From positions 248,001 to 312,000 of the forward strand of contig CAKJVC010000003.1 in NCBI GenBank assembly GCA_918026815.1: a stretch of DNA of 64,000 bases, written 5' to 3'. Below the pieces are notes generated by a model. The model searched no databases, was not told where the DNA came from, and saw only the letters and a list, made by a program, of their open reading frames with translations. The translations under genes and the position numbers were made by a program. This document shows positions 11,725 through 23,131 of the stretch, in pieces. This DNA is from Chalara sp. BL73. Lineage: Eukaryota > Ascomycota > Leotiomycetes > Helotiales. Positions within the stretch are counted from its first letter, which is position 1; every line of letters begins with the position of its first letter.

Positions 11725-13788
11725 ATGGCTTTCACCTTTGGGAGTCAAGCTGGTGGTAGTGGGAATTCTGGCGGTACTGCTTCAACTGGGAATCCTTTTG
11801 GCGGAACTGCCTCGACGCCAGGAGGGATTTTTGGCTCAGTAACTGCTACTACGAAACCATCCCCATTCGGCACACCTTCAGCTGCGACGTCTATATTTGG
11901 TGGCACTTCGGCCGCAGGAACAACTACCCCTACAACACCGTTATTTGGTGGTGCGTCGACTACTGGCACTCAACAGCCTTTGTTTGGAGGTATTGGAGGT
12001 AACCAGAGCACAACCTCTGCCTCATCTCAGCCAGTTTCTGCTGCTACTTCTGCTCCGACCTTCAGCTTTGGATCGGCACCAGCTGCTGCTACATCACAGC
12101 CTAGCCTCTTTTCAAATTCAAACACTACCACTGTCCAAGCTGCTTCGAGCACACCTGCAACTAATAAGAGCTTCATGATGCCTTCAACTACTCCTGCAGG
12201 GGCCCCAACAAGCAATCTTTTCAGTGGCGCTGGTTCTACAGGCATAAGTCTATTTGGAAAGCCAGCAGCAAATGCCTCGTCTTCAACGACAACTAGCCAG
12301 GGCAATTTGTTTGCAGGTTCAAAGCCCGCGTCCATACCTGCTTCGATACCATATCCGGGATTAGGAGGAAATCAAGCTACAAACTCTAACCCTACATCTA
12401 CACAAACCACCTCTGCACCTAGTTTATTCGCTGGCCTGTCGTCTACAAGTAATACTGCGCCTGGAACGACCTCTAACCTATTCTCGAACGCATCAAAAGC
12501 GCCGACTTCTGTTGCAACTTCTATGCCAGGAACTGCATCTTCTGCTTCAAATTTATTCGGAACTAATCTCTCATCTTCGGGTACTGCTACATCAGGAGTA
12601 ACCGCCCCTACGCCAAGTCTATTTGGCACAAATCCCTCCTCTTCCACGGGTTCTGCATCAGGAGCCACTACTTCTACGTCAAACTTGTTTGGGGCAACCA
12701 CATCTTCTTCCGGCGCAAATGCTCCAGCAGCCACTACTTCCACGTCAAACTTGTTTGGAGCAAAGCCAGCATCGTCAGGTACGGCAACAGCAAGTACCAC
12801 TGCTACGTCGAATCTATTTGGAAGCGGCGTAGCTTCTTCTGGATCTAGTGCACCGAGCACTGCTGCCTCCGCACCACCTTCATTGCTTTCTCAACCAGCG
12901 CTCCCCTCGACTAGTCAGCCCTCTGCTAGTGGTGTGACCACAGGCACAACTACTGCCGTGGCTGGATCCAATGGTGTAGCTGCACCATCCAATAATGCCG
13001 GGCCTAGCACTTCAAATTCTAGTTCTGCAGTGCAGCCAAACTCACAGCCACTAGGAGCTTCCACAGCTGGCCCAGCACCCCAACTGCCACGGTTAAAGAA
13101 TAAGACGATGGACGAGATTGTCACTCGGTGGGCATCTGATCTCTTGAAATACCAGAAAGAATTCCAAGAGCAAGCAGCGAAAGTGGCAGCTTGGGATCGC
13201 CTGTTGGTCGAAAACGGAGATAAGATTCAGAAGTTGTATAACAGTACCTTTGAAGCTGAAAAGGCTAGTACCGAGGTGGAGCGACAACTGTCTGCCGTTG
13301 AGGGCCAGCAGGGTGAGATCCTGGCTTGGCTCGACCGATACGAAGCAGAAGTCGACCAGATGTTTGAGATGCAAGTGGGTTCAGGTGACAACTTACAGGG
13401 TCCTGATCAAGAGCGAGAGAGAACCTACAAGCTTGCTGAGAAGTTGACTGAACGGCTGGATGAAATGGGAAAGAACATTGGTAGTATGATTGAAGCTATC
13501 AATGATGCGTCCTCGAACTTGAGCAAAAGTAACAACAAGGCCGATGACCCTGTAAGATCTATCATTCCAAGTTTGTAGGACGGCAGCTAATTACTCTCAT
13601 AGTTGTCCCATATCGTGCGTGTCTTGAACTCTCACCTCCAGCAATTGCAATGGATTGATCAGAATGCGGAGATTTTGCAGGCTAAAGTGAGTGCTGCTCA
13701 AAAACTAGGACAAAGTATTGGCAGCGCGAATGGCCTGGAGAGTGAGGCTGCAGATGCATTTTATCGATCGTACATTGGCCGGAGATAA
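11725..13788 (+). CDS. NSP1: nucleoporin NSP1 (FG-repeat channel nucleoporin)
   Basis: Two exons, 11725-13551 and 13603-13788, giving 670 aa. Residues 1 to about 450 are low-complexity Ser/Thr/Ala/Gly with many FG-type repeats (TFGSQ, NPFGG, SLFG, NLFG), many in the pattern TSNLFG. From about residue 452 the Nsp1 C-terminal coiled-coil domain begins (LKNKTMDEIVTRWASDLL), continues through AAWDRLLVENGDKI, and ends in FYRSYIGRR. Nsp1 forms the central Nsp1-Nup57-Nup49 channel trimer and also joins Nup82; the FG part makes the permeability barrier. Long antisense frames over the repeat are shadows of biased composition. The intron near the 3' end keeps frame at DDP/LSHIV. Confidence 0.96.
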
Positions 13789-14543
13789 TATTTCTTCCTT
13801 GATCGGCGTTCAGTGGGAATTTAAGAATATCCAAAAATTGGGAGGTTATGATATGTTGGTGATGAAGGAAGCAATTTGAAGATGATCCCAACGATCATCA
13901 GTATGGGGAGTAATCATTGTACCATAGCCAGAATTAGACACGAATGCACATGCCCTCATATCTCAGTTTTGAGTTCACCTACCTCTACCCCGAACCCAAA
14001 CCCACAGGTTCAGTGCGATTAAACCTAAGTAGGCGCAATACAATATGCGATCATGGTTTGAGGTAGCGGGTGACATCTTGGCCAGGGACTGAGTCGGAAG
14101 TTATCATAGCCTGAGACCAACATTTTTTCCTAACTGACCCAGGAAACCTTCAGGTAGCTTATAAGTCCAACTTCTCCTCCGCCTATCCGTATCATAGCCT
14201 TTGGAACAACAAATCCTGACAATTCAAGTTTGAAGGGATGCTTCATAATAGAAGGTTGAGCTCTGATTTGATAAAATGCTAGCTTAATTAATTGGCGCAA
14301 AGAGACGATTCAAATGCTCCATTAGAAGATGAGGGAGTCTTGCTGCTGGCAATCTTATCATTTATGAGATTTCTTGTATACACTTGATATAAAGCTATGA
14401 CTCGTTCAATTTCCCTGCCGCGGATGCATATCTTCCCAGTGTGACTTTCCGGCACCCCAGCTCAGCTTAGCTGCGAGCAGTGTTATTCGGTGTTTCTCCA
14501 ACGCAAAGGGAAGCCACCAAGACCTGGCCGTCCAAAGATATAC
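13789..14543. other. intergenic, convergent gene ends
   Basis: Lies between the 3' ends of NSP1 and the ATPase inhibitor gene. No coding sequence is supported. Confidence 0.4.
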
Positions 14544-14931
14544 TTACTTCTGCTCGCCACCTTGGCTCTTCGCAAGCTCGTCACTACAGAAGGTACTGAT
14601 TAGCACGGCACACATGACAGCAGGGTAGCAACTTACATGTGGTCTTCAAGCTTCTTGAGGTGCTCGTGTTGCTTCGCAAGCTGCTTCTTCAGCTCCAGAA
14701 GCTTCTCCTTCTCGCGCTGACGGATGGCATAATCCTCATTGGCCTTCTCCCGCTTCGTAAATGCGTCCCTGAGAGCTGTTAGCTGTTGTGATTCTCGCCG
14801 GCCGAGAGAAGCTTGTACCCTGAACCAGTGGATCTTGGAGCTCCAGTGTCGCCGCCAGCCATGGCTCTTGCGGCTGTGGTGAATGATCGGGTGGCTGGAC
14901 GAGCAGCTCTAACAATGGATTGACGGAACAT
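14544..14931 (-). CDS. INH1: mitochondrial F1F0-ATPase inhibitor IF1
   Basis: Three exons: 14819-14931, 14637-14768, 14544-14583, giving 94 aa; the gene is too interrupted to show as one open frame. The N-terminus MFRQSIVRAARPATRSFTT is a typical mitochondrial presequence (Arg/Ser-rich, no acids). The mature part has the IF1 signature: TGAPRSTGSGDAFTKREKA followed by NEDYAIRQREKEKLLELKKQ, a long basic helix that blocks rotation of F1 when the matrix turns acidic. The C-terminal coiled coil (KQHEHLKKLEDHIDELAK) would mediate dimer formation. Introns are 50 and 53 bases and phases match at both joins. Confidence 0.93.
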
Positions 14932-16431
14932 TGTCAAATAAAAATTATGAAAGGTTTGTAGGGAACTTGGTTGAAGAGGGGTGGTTCGAGTTATGATGTA
15001 GCTTCGTGAGGGAGGTCTGCAGATGCTTTTGGTTGGCTCGGAAGCAAAACCAAGAATCGGATGTTTATTTTGTGGCCTTCAGTTTAAGGCAGCACTTGTT
15101 GTTAAAGCCAAGGCAAGACAGATATTATCTATCTCTCTGTCTCCCCTACCCTTTCACAGGAGAGGATGCATCAAATTGAGTCACAACTATTGATCGATCG
15201 GATCTCGACGGGATGTAAATAGCAACTGTAATATCCTAGGAAAAGCCCAAAATGTTTGCTAAAGAAGCCAAGCTTTCCCTCGCCAATGAGAAGGCATGTT
15301 TGTCCTTCTGTTATTTACCTGTCTGAACCAGATGATTCGACTCAACAATGTACTTGAGCCCTTTATGAAAGTAGAAGTACATGTGCTGTAAGGAGGCCCC
15401 ACTTCATCCGAGTGTTGAATAAGATGATATAGAATTTGGTGAACATGAACATCTTGCATTGACTGGCCGAGAGTCTAGGGTGCTGTATTGAACAGGATAA
15501 TCTCTCTCTTTACAGCAGGTATCACGAAAGCTCTGTTGCCCAAAGGTGATATTCATTGGCATTTCAGTCGGCCAGTAACGAAGGTTACCTGTGGGAAGCT
15601 TTGTTTTGGAAAATGACGAAAGGGATACTGACAGTTTGAGTTGCTTCGTACCCAAAGGGAGGGGGGGTTCTTGCTATCCACTCATCTGTCTACCTTTGCT
15701 AAGATCCTTTCAGCACTGCCACAGCGCCCGAACTCGTTTCAACCAGACTCGCTACAATCCCATCAAATGGACTAGTTTAATGGATAATGCGGAATCATGC
15801 AATGCCACTGAAATTTGGTGGTTTAATATGATGGACCAGCAGAGACAGGATGCACAGCAAAAGGCTCAATTCCATATAAAATTCGGTTGTCTATATTCCT
15901 CCTTGTGTAATGCTCTCTCTCCAATGGAGACCTCAAGCATTAGAGGAGGAAATGTGAAATGATATAAAGATGACGTATTGTAATCAAGATTTGGAAATAA
16001 TAATAATTTCACTAATTAAACCAATAATCCGAATTGAATTTTAAACAATAAAAAAATAATTAAAAAAATTAAAAAAGCTATCTATTTATTCTTTCAATCA
16101 GTCATCTCTTGTTGTCGCGTCGCTTGTAGTTTTTTTTTAGCGGTTCCCCAAAATCAAACGGGGCAGGGGGGCTATTTGCTCTCTCACACTAAATTACTGC
16201 CACCCACCGCCCACCGCCCACCACTCACCACTCATCACTCAACTCACCACCCACCGCCGCTGAACCACCAACTCCACCATTAAACAACTTAAATCCCTTC
16301 TTCTCCTAAACTCAAGAAACCACAACCACAACCACAATTCAAATCCTCCGCTTTTCAAGCTTTCATTCAATCACCCCACACAGCATCTCAACACTCATCT
16401 ACAATCCGCTTCTCAATCAAAATTCATCCAG
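14932..16431. promoter_or_regulatory. shared upstream region of IF1 and 14-3-3, with pyrimidine-rich leader
   Basis: No gene is supported. Positions 15,970-16,080 are very AT-rich. From about 16,190 to 16,430 the + strand is almost free of G, with repeated CCACC and CTCACCAC units. This is typical of the core promoter and leader of strongly expressed fungal genes such as 14-3-3. Confidence 0.5.
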
Positions 16432-16896
16432 GTGAGACACGGAATCCCTTCTATTTCGTCATTTTGCTCCCTTCATATCCCTCATACCGTGCTTTATCTG
16501 GCAACAAGGCGTTAGCATCATCATCGCAGAGGCTATATACGTTGCTCCGAACCATCGTGTACGCCGTTTGATGATGCTATTCAAGCAGCCTCAGCAATAC
16601 GGCTTAGTCTGCGCCTGGCGGAACAGCCTGGCGGGGTATGCTTTTGTGCGCCAGACTCGATCGCCTAGCCTTTTGTGAATCTCAGAAATGATGGCAAAGG
16701 CTGTGATGAGGAGTAATGCATGTACATCATCATCAGGCGCAATTTGGCAGGGTTTCGAGTGATGAGACCGCTCTTTGCGCTCACGTAGCTCAGTGCCTAC
16801 TGAGCACAGCATACTCTACTATTTCGCGGCCTCATCTATTTCATCCAGTGGCATTCATGGCACATCCTCTGGGACTCTTACTAATTCGAATTCCAG
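16432..16896 (+). promoter_or_regulatory. probable 5' UTR intron of the 14-3-3 gene
   Basis: A strong donor (GTGAGA after CATCCAG) and an acceptor (TTCCAG) preceded by a CTAATTC branch-like site bracket 465 bases just ahead of the start codon. Long leader introns are common in highly expressed fungal genes. This is predicted from sequence only. Confidence 0.55.
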
Positions 16897-16924
16897 CTAC
16901 TGCAGATTCTGAACAATCGCAATC

Positions 16925-17919
16925 ATGGGTTACGAAGATTCCGTTTACCTTGCAAAGCTCGCTGAGCAAGCTGAGCGATATGAAGGTTAGCACCATGGCA
17001 AACCGAGGTTGAACAATACTGATGATTTTTCAGAAATGGTGGAGAACATGAAGCTGGTTGCCGCTGAGGACACAGAACTTTCTGTCGAAGAGCGAAACCT
17101 TCTCTCTGTCGCCTATAAGAACGTCATTGGTGCCCGGCGTGCTTCGTGGAGAATTGTCACCTCAATTGAGCAAAAGGAGGAGTCCAAGGGCAACTCAACC
17201 CAAGTTGGCCTCATCAAAGAGTACCGCCAAAAGATTGAGGCCGAGCTTGCTAAAATCTGTGAGGATATCCTTGAGGTTCTCGACAAACACTTGATTCCAT
17301 CTGCAAAGAGCGGAGAGTCGAAGGTTTTCTACCACAAGATGTATGCGGCGTCACTTTTTCGTTGATTGCACGACTAACATCTTACCAGGAAGGGCGATTA
17401 CCACCGTTACCTTGCTGAGTTCGCAATCGGCGACAAGCGAAAGGAGTCTGCCGACAAGTCTCTTGAGGCTTATAAGAACGCTACCGAGGTTGCCCAGACT
17501 GATCTTGCACCAACACATCCAATCCGTCTCGGCCTCGCCCTTAACTTCTCCGTTTTCTACTATGAGATTCTCAACTCTCCCGATCAAGCTTGCCACCTTG
17601 CCAAGCAGGCATTTGATGATGCCATTGCTGGTGAGCAGTCATCCTAAGGTTACGAATGAACTTTTTACTAACAGTGATTGAATAGAGCTTGATACTTTGA
17701 GCGAGGAGAGCTACAAGGACTCAACCCTCATCATGCAATTGTTGAGAGACAACCTAGTGAGCCCAAATTGAATAAGGTTTGAGGGTTCTTTACTAACATA
17801 TAAATCAGACTCTTTGGACCTCATCAGAGGCTGAGCCAGCTGCCGAGTCTAGTGCACCAGCCGCCGAGAAGGAGACGACCGATGCCGCACCCGAGGAGCC
17901 AAAGGCTGCTGCTGAATAG
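16925..17919 (+). CDS. BMH1: 14-3-3 protein
   Basis: Five exons: 16925-16985, 17034-17340, 17389-17630, 17686-17756, 17809-17919, giving 263 aa. It starts [20 protein letters not shown]. Both family signatures are visible: [20 protein letters not shown] and [20 protein letters not shown]. The phosphopeptide pocket residues (Lys and Arg of the first signature, RYLAEFA) are kept. The C-terminal tail is Ala/Glu-rich and acidic, as in fungal 14-3-3s. Dimeric 14-3-3 binds phosphoserine motifs and controls signalling, the cell cycle and metabolism. All splice phases agree. Confidence 0.98.
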
Positions 17920-18790
17920 AGGAATGATTCTGGCGTTGATATTTGCAATGGGAGGCTGGGATAGGATCTTGCATCTTAGCGGGCAAGACACGTATAGGTG
18001 ATCATTAAAGAGCTCTTTGGGGGTCGTTCGCAGGTTTTGCTTGCCTTTTAGACTCTAATCCACAAGACTGTACCTTTGTCCATTTCTGTTGGCCTCGCGC
18101 TTGCCGAGCACCATATTTTGCGTTCTCAGAAGGTGGCATCGTCTTCGTTTTCGGATCGTTCATCATTTTGTCAATTAGACCGAAATAGCAGAATGCCAAA
18201 ACTTGACTTGTATTTTCATGACCCCATACCGTCTTCCCAAAAACTCACTTCCCAAGCAGCCAGTGATTCCCCCAGTGGTTCAGACCAGCTCAAGGACCTA
18301 GCGTGTAGCGTTTTCGCCAATAATAACTTGCTTACCACCATAGCACAACGAACGAATAGATGTCATGCGTCATGCCTGGAGTCATCACTTATATCAAAAG
18401 TTATGGCGTATTACGAGTAAAGTATCCAATGTCACAGGCCGCACAACAGTTGTCATAGGTTTATATGTTTCTATTGAGCATGCCTATTCATGATTCATGA
18501 CAATAACAACACGATCCGTAGAAAATGTATAGAAAAGCGAACACTATACAATAAAAGCCAATAACACACCTGCACTCCATCCAAAGCAATGAAGAAAACA
18601 GAAACACCAAAACGCATTAATCCTCGACCATAACGCAATGCTTGCAATAGTATCGAAAAGCCAACTCAAAATAACTTCATGACTCCACGCCTGCCGCCCG
18701 TTCCCTTTGGTTTCAAGGCCACATGCTATACAAACGCCTGGTCCTTTTATGCAAGAGCAATGTCGAAACATAATGCATCATTCCAATCAT
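17920..18790. other. intergenic, convergent gene ends
   Basis: Holds the 3' UTRs of 14-3-3 and CDC14. No gene seen; open frames lack support. Confidence 0.4.
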
Positions 18791-20931
18791 TTACAACCCG
18801 GAGACCTTGCGGGCTGTTACGCTGCCCACTCGCCCACTCGTCTTACGGATACCGGCTGGTTCCTTACTGCCTCGCAGACTATCACCGCTTCGCTTTGGGC
18901 TTCCGCGTACCTTGGAGAGAGTGCTAGATCCACTTCCAGACTTCATAGTCCCGGGCGTCTTAGGACGGGCGCCTGTTCCAATATTTTCCACGTCATTGCT
19001 ACTGTCGTTATCAATAGTCGTATATATGGTGGTGGTAGTATGACTTATGGAACGCTTCTCACTTCGGCCTGGTGAGCGTGATGTCTTGCGGCTGCTTCGC
19101 ATGTGCAGCTGCCACTCATCCTCTGTCTCATTAGAGTCAAGAGATGAGCGGTGGATTGAGATCATCTCTGTTTCTCGTTGAAGCATATTCTCCTCCTCAG
19201 TCGGTGCATATGTGGACACATTGCGATTATATGGGTGGTGACGATCCACTGCCCTGCTAGTCTTACGTGGTTGGCCAGGCGTAGGCGCTGGAAGGCAATC
19301 TTCTTGCACACCAAGGCTATTTCGTTGCTCATTATCAACTTCACCAAGAGGAGATCGTCGATTTTGACTTCCATTGGGAGGTGTAGCAACCTGGCCGTTG
19401 TTGAATCGGTAAGATTTCTGGGAGACTCTAGTGGGTGTACTTGGTGTCATGCTTGCCATCTTTTCCTTAATCTTAATCTCGAACTGTTCTTCTAGCCACC
19501 ATTCTCGGAATGTTCCCTGATTGAGGTGTAGCCAGTGCTGTTGTGGACCAACGACCATTCCCGGACGCATGAAACGCATATAAGCAATAATCTCGTTAGC
19601 AGTGAAGCCATAACGATAGATCAAATATGCTCCAATCAGGCATCCTGTTCGCCCAAGACCGGCTTTACAATGAACTGCAATCCCTCTTTTCTTCACGGTA
19701 ATCATCTCATGAGCGAGAGTGATAAACTTTCTAACAGTGCTCAAGACAGGGCAAGTGCCATCATCAAAGATCATATCAAGATGCTCAATCCCAAGAGCGG
19801 TAAAGTAAGATGGAGAGTATAACTCGGAGTTCAGGCGCACGACTAAACCGATATTCCGTTCCGTGAAATGCTTTAGCACATTCTTGAACGGACCAGGGAG
19901 AGTCGGGTGAGCATCAACTTCACCCACTGTCGATGGCAAGCTGGCATATAATGGCGATGAAGGTGATATTGGCGCAACTGGGGTGTGTTGAGGGGATGCA
20001 AAAGCTAGGAAATCTGGAGTTAACCAGTTGAAGTCTCCTTGGTCAACCCGTTCATATCTCTCGTATTCCTCAAGGTCGAATTGTGGTAAGGCGCAAAACC
20101 CTTGCTCCTTCGCACGCCAAACACCATATACAACGTCCTGAACCGTAATTCCATAGTCTGCCTGTGAGTATCCTGCATCACGGAATGGCATGAGAGGAGG
20201 ATCAGCCTGCGCGATTGGAGCCAGGGCAAGATGTGGAGCCCATGATTGAATCAGTACCATGTAGGAAGCCAGAAGGCATGCGGCATTGGCTCGACCTGTA
20301 TCCATAATTAGTAAATGCAGCGGTGCGGATACGAAGATTGCTCACTTCGCGCATCTGCTTTGCTCCAGAAGACAACTGGCTTGTTCTTGTTCTCGGGTGC
20401 ACCAAGAATATCATGGAATTGCACTGCAAATCGGTAAAGATGGCCAATGTGTAGTGGTCCGAAGTCGTGGTGGAACGCATTGTAAAGCAGAGTATCATCG
20501 ATCGAGAAGTAGTATGGCGGAGTTCGGTCTCGCGCAGCAACCACAGATGGGCCATCGACGTTCCTTGCTGAGCGCTTGGTGGGAGACCGCCTAGAGGTCT
20601 GTTGCTCTGGATATGGGAATAGAGTATCTGATGTTGGAGGGGTGGTATAAGATGCTAGATACAAGCGGTCTGAAACAAATGTTAGTGCTGTAAACGGCAT
20701 GTGTCTTGCCCGCCTCTGCTTGGGCAAATTGATTGTGTCGAGCTCGTCGAATTCAGGGTCTGACACCATTGCTAACCATCTGCCAATAGACCCATAATCC
20801 GTTGTGCACATAACAAGGAGGAGTGGTAGTGGCGCTTAACAAATGGTGCGCAAGCCGCCGTAGAATGGATGTTTGGAAGCCTCACCAGGAATATACTCAA
20901 TAATCTGCCCATATTTCACGCCGGACGTCAT
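18791..20931 (-). CDS. CDC14: dual-specificity phosphatase CDC14
   Basis: Three exons: 20886-20931, 20346-20669, 18791-20295, giving 624 aa. The start is the small exon MTSGVKYGQIIEYIP, 216 bases upstream, which joins to DRLYLASYTTPP as in fungal CDC14; a longer frame beginning within the intron is not used. The catalytic P-loop HCKAGLGRTG lies near residues 332-341 with general-acid Asp in the preceding FDDGTCP region. The tail is Ser/Arg/Pro-rich and holds many S/T-P sites. CDC14 reverses CDK phosphorylation at mitotic exit and in cytokinesis and is held in the nucleolus until anaphase in yeast. Divergent from Pcc1. Confidence 0.96.
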
Positions 20932-21558
20932 GTTGATAAATAAGATACCGAGCTGTGTCGGCAATCAGACAGTCGCAGATGCCCAATCAGTGGTGATAGA
21001 CGAACGTGGGAAGTGCTGGGTTGTGTCGAGATTGATTTGGAGGAGGGCAGTCGCAAGTGAGTACAGTGTTTGTTGACCGTGCTATAAACAAAACATAATA
21101 TGGATGTATTGCGTATAGAAAAGATACCAAAGTCACGATATAGGGATGTTCCTTCTTGTGTTGATGAGAGGGAGAGAGAGAGAGAGAATGTGTGTGTGTG
21201 TATGTGTATCAGATTGAAGCGGAGGAAGAGAGAAGAGCAGCAGAAAGCTATGGTTATGAAGAAGAAGAAGAATGTTTGTGTGCAGTTTCAGTTTTGACCT
21301 CTGTATTTTTGTTGTTCTGGATGGAAAGCACGAACCGCTGCCGCTAATGGTTGCCCTTGACAACCTCTCTTCCTTCCCCTGATTTGGAGAATCTTGGCTC
21401 TTGTGACCGCCTTCTCTTTATGGACCAATCTACTCCTCACATAAGCAAAAGAAACCCCCCCCCCAACCCAAAATGGATATATCGAGTGACTTCAAACTTT
21501 GTCACTGAATTGTATCGGTGATCATTCTTCCACGTTTTCTACGGGATATAGAGGCGCC
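20932..21558. promoter_or_regulatory. shared promoter region, CDC14 and PCC1
   Basis: A 627-base spacer between divergent ATGs. It contains GA and GT simple repeats and a run of C near 21,457-21,466 ahead of PCC1. Confidence 0.45.
21168..21211. repeat. compound GA/GT microsatellite
   Basis: GA dinucleotides run into GT dinucleotides (GAGAGAGAGA then TGTGTGTGTG), with a GAA-rich stretch shortly after, near 21,256-21,272. It lies in the CDC14 upstream region. Confidence 0.8.
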
Positions 21559-21970
21559 ATGGCTACCAATCCTGATCCTGGTCCCGAATTCCCCTGCTCG
21601 CTGTAAGTCCCCATCAGCAATTATACTTCAAACCTGTTTTTGCAAAACCTCTAACCAGCATTCCAGAACCCTTGATATACCCCTCCCCTCTGCACGTCTG
21701 GCATCCGCTGCTCTTCAAGCCCTGCGCGTCGATAAAGAGCTCTCGCCCCTCGTTCGCCGATCCTTTTCTAATGCCGCGCACCCAGAGTCCGCCGAAGAAA
21801 CCATCCTGCGGGTAGAATACAAGGCGACAACAAATCGTATGTTGAGAGTGGCTGTCAATGGTTTCATGGAGAGCTTGGGTGTGGTTCTAGGAGTTATGGA
21901 GGAGCTGGATGTTGACGTTTTTGGGTATGAGGTTTCGACGGAAGATCCTCCTGTATGGACGCATAAATGA
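21559..21970 (+). CDS. PCC1: KEOPS complex subunit Pcc1
   Basis: Two exons, 21559-21602 and 21667-21970, giving 115 aa. The acceptor at 21,666 is chosen over one eight bases earlier because it gives the family sequence LTLDIPLPSARLASAALQAL. Further Pcc1 features are LRVDKELSPL, VEYKATTNRMLRVAVNGFME and a C-terminal acidic region. Pcc1 dimerises KEOPS, which makes the t6A modification of ANN-decoding tRNAs and affects telomeres and transcription in yeast. Short, compact and complete. Confidence 0.92.
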
Positions 21971-23120
21971 GTGTTATACAGTCCTTCAATGCCAGCCACT
22001 CCAGGTGAATGGGTCTGGGTTCATGAGGGTAGTTGCGCCAGATTGAGTGATGCTCCAAATACTACAACCAGGCTCTTACACCTGCGGCCGCTAGAGTACC
22101 TTGTGCACACGACGCCCAGGAATGAGCAAGTCAGGAGAAACTGTTGGAAGGCTCTTTTATCTGTGTCATAGTCGAAGTCAAGTGTTGATAGAGGACAGCC
22201 ACATGGACTCGGAACGACGCAGTCAAAAAATCGAAGCCAAACCCCTATCAGTCGAAACATAGATATAAAGAAGTTCTTTGCGAAACACTATTGAAAGTTG
22301 GGAAGCAATTATAATTTGTTCACGAACGTTCATGGTATTTAGTGCCTTGATTTCTAGACGGAGATGTAAGGGAGGGGCTTTCCATGGAACTTATTGTGAT
22401 GTGGCTGAATGATGAGATTTTTACTACGTTATGATTTTCTGAACATCGGCAACTGACGAAACTGCATCATATCTGCTTCAGAGCTAGCCCTCTAGCCATG
22501 CGGAATAGGTGTGCAGCCTCCACAATTAACCTCGACCCTTTCTCATTACTTTTAATGAATGATCTAAATAGCCTTGGACTCGACTCATTCCCTGTGCCTT
22601 CATAATGAGCTCGCCCCTCTGCAACTGCACTGTAGAGAAACAAAAAGGAAGATCCCTTAATATATCATATGGCAAGACTGTCAAGACCCAAGTAATGTTA
22701 ACCCCTTTCATATTTAGACATTCATATCTAAACTACACGCATCCTTCATCCGCCGCCGCAGTACAAACACGAAACCCGCCAATCGTCTCAGACTTAAGCA
22801 TTAACATTTCAAATCCGTATCCAGGGTTGTACTTCCAAAAACGACAGGCACCTATGGTATCAAACAGAGAAAAAAAACATGAAAATATGAAGATGTAAAC
22901 CGCTAGTGACTCCGTCATGCAATGTTCTAGTACACGCCTCTCGGGCAGGAAAATAACGAAAGTATTGACCCCAAGTCTACTTTTTGGATCCGCGCCTATG
23001 CAACGAAAAGATAGAAAATACGCTCGGTTCACGAAATTTGAACATGATATTATATAAAGGTGGACTCTCGACTTAGCCAGGTGATTAGGGCTATCGGTCC
23101 TGTTGTTAGGAGCGAGGGTT
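21971..23120. other. intergenic, convergent gene ends
   Basis: Lies between the 3' ends of PCC1 and the kelch-type gene. No convincing coding sequence. Confidence 0.4.
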
Positions 23121-23131
23121 TCAAACCCTCG
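23113..23131. repeat. 9-bp perfect inverted repeat over a stop codon
   Basis: CGAGGGTTT and AAACCCTCG flank a single base. The stop codon of the minus-strand kelch gene sits at the centre. It could form a hairpin or cruciform; function unknown. Confidence 0.7.

Noticed and set aside
12372..12860. 162-codon antisense ORF in NSP1
   Set aside because: A shadow of the repetitive FG-repeat coding sequence.
15591..15962. 123-codon ORF upstream of the 14-3-3 gene
   Set aside because: Non-ATG start, no domain, and it lies in a promoter region.
20308..20811. Longer N-terminal frame for CDC14
   Set aside because: The small exon at 20886-20931 gives the conserved CDC14 N-terminus and a consistent splice phase; the longer frame reads intron.
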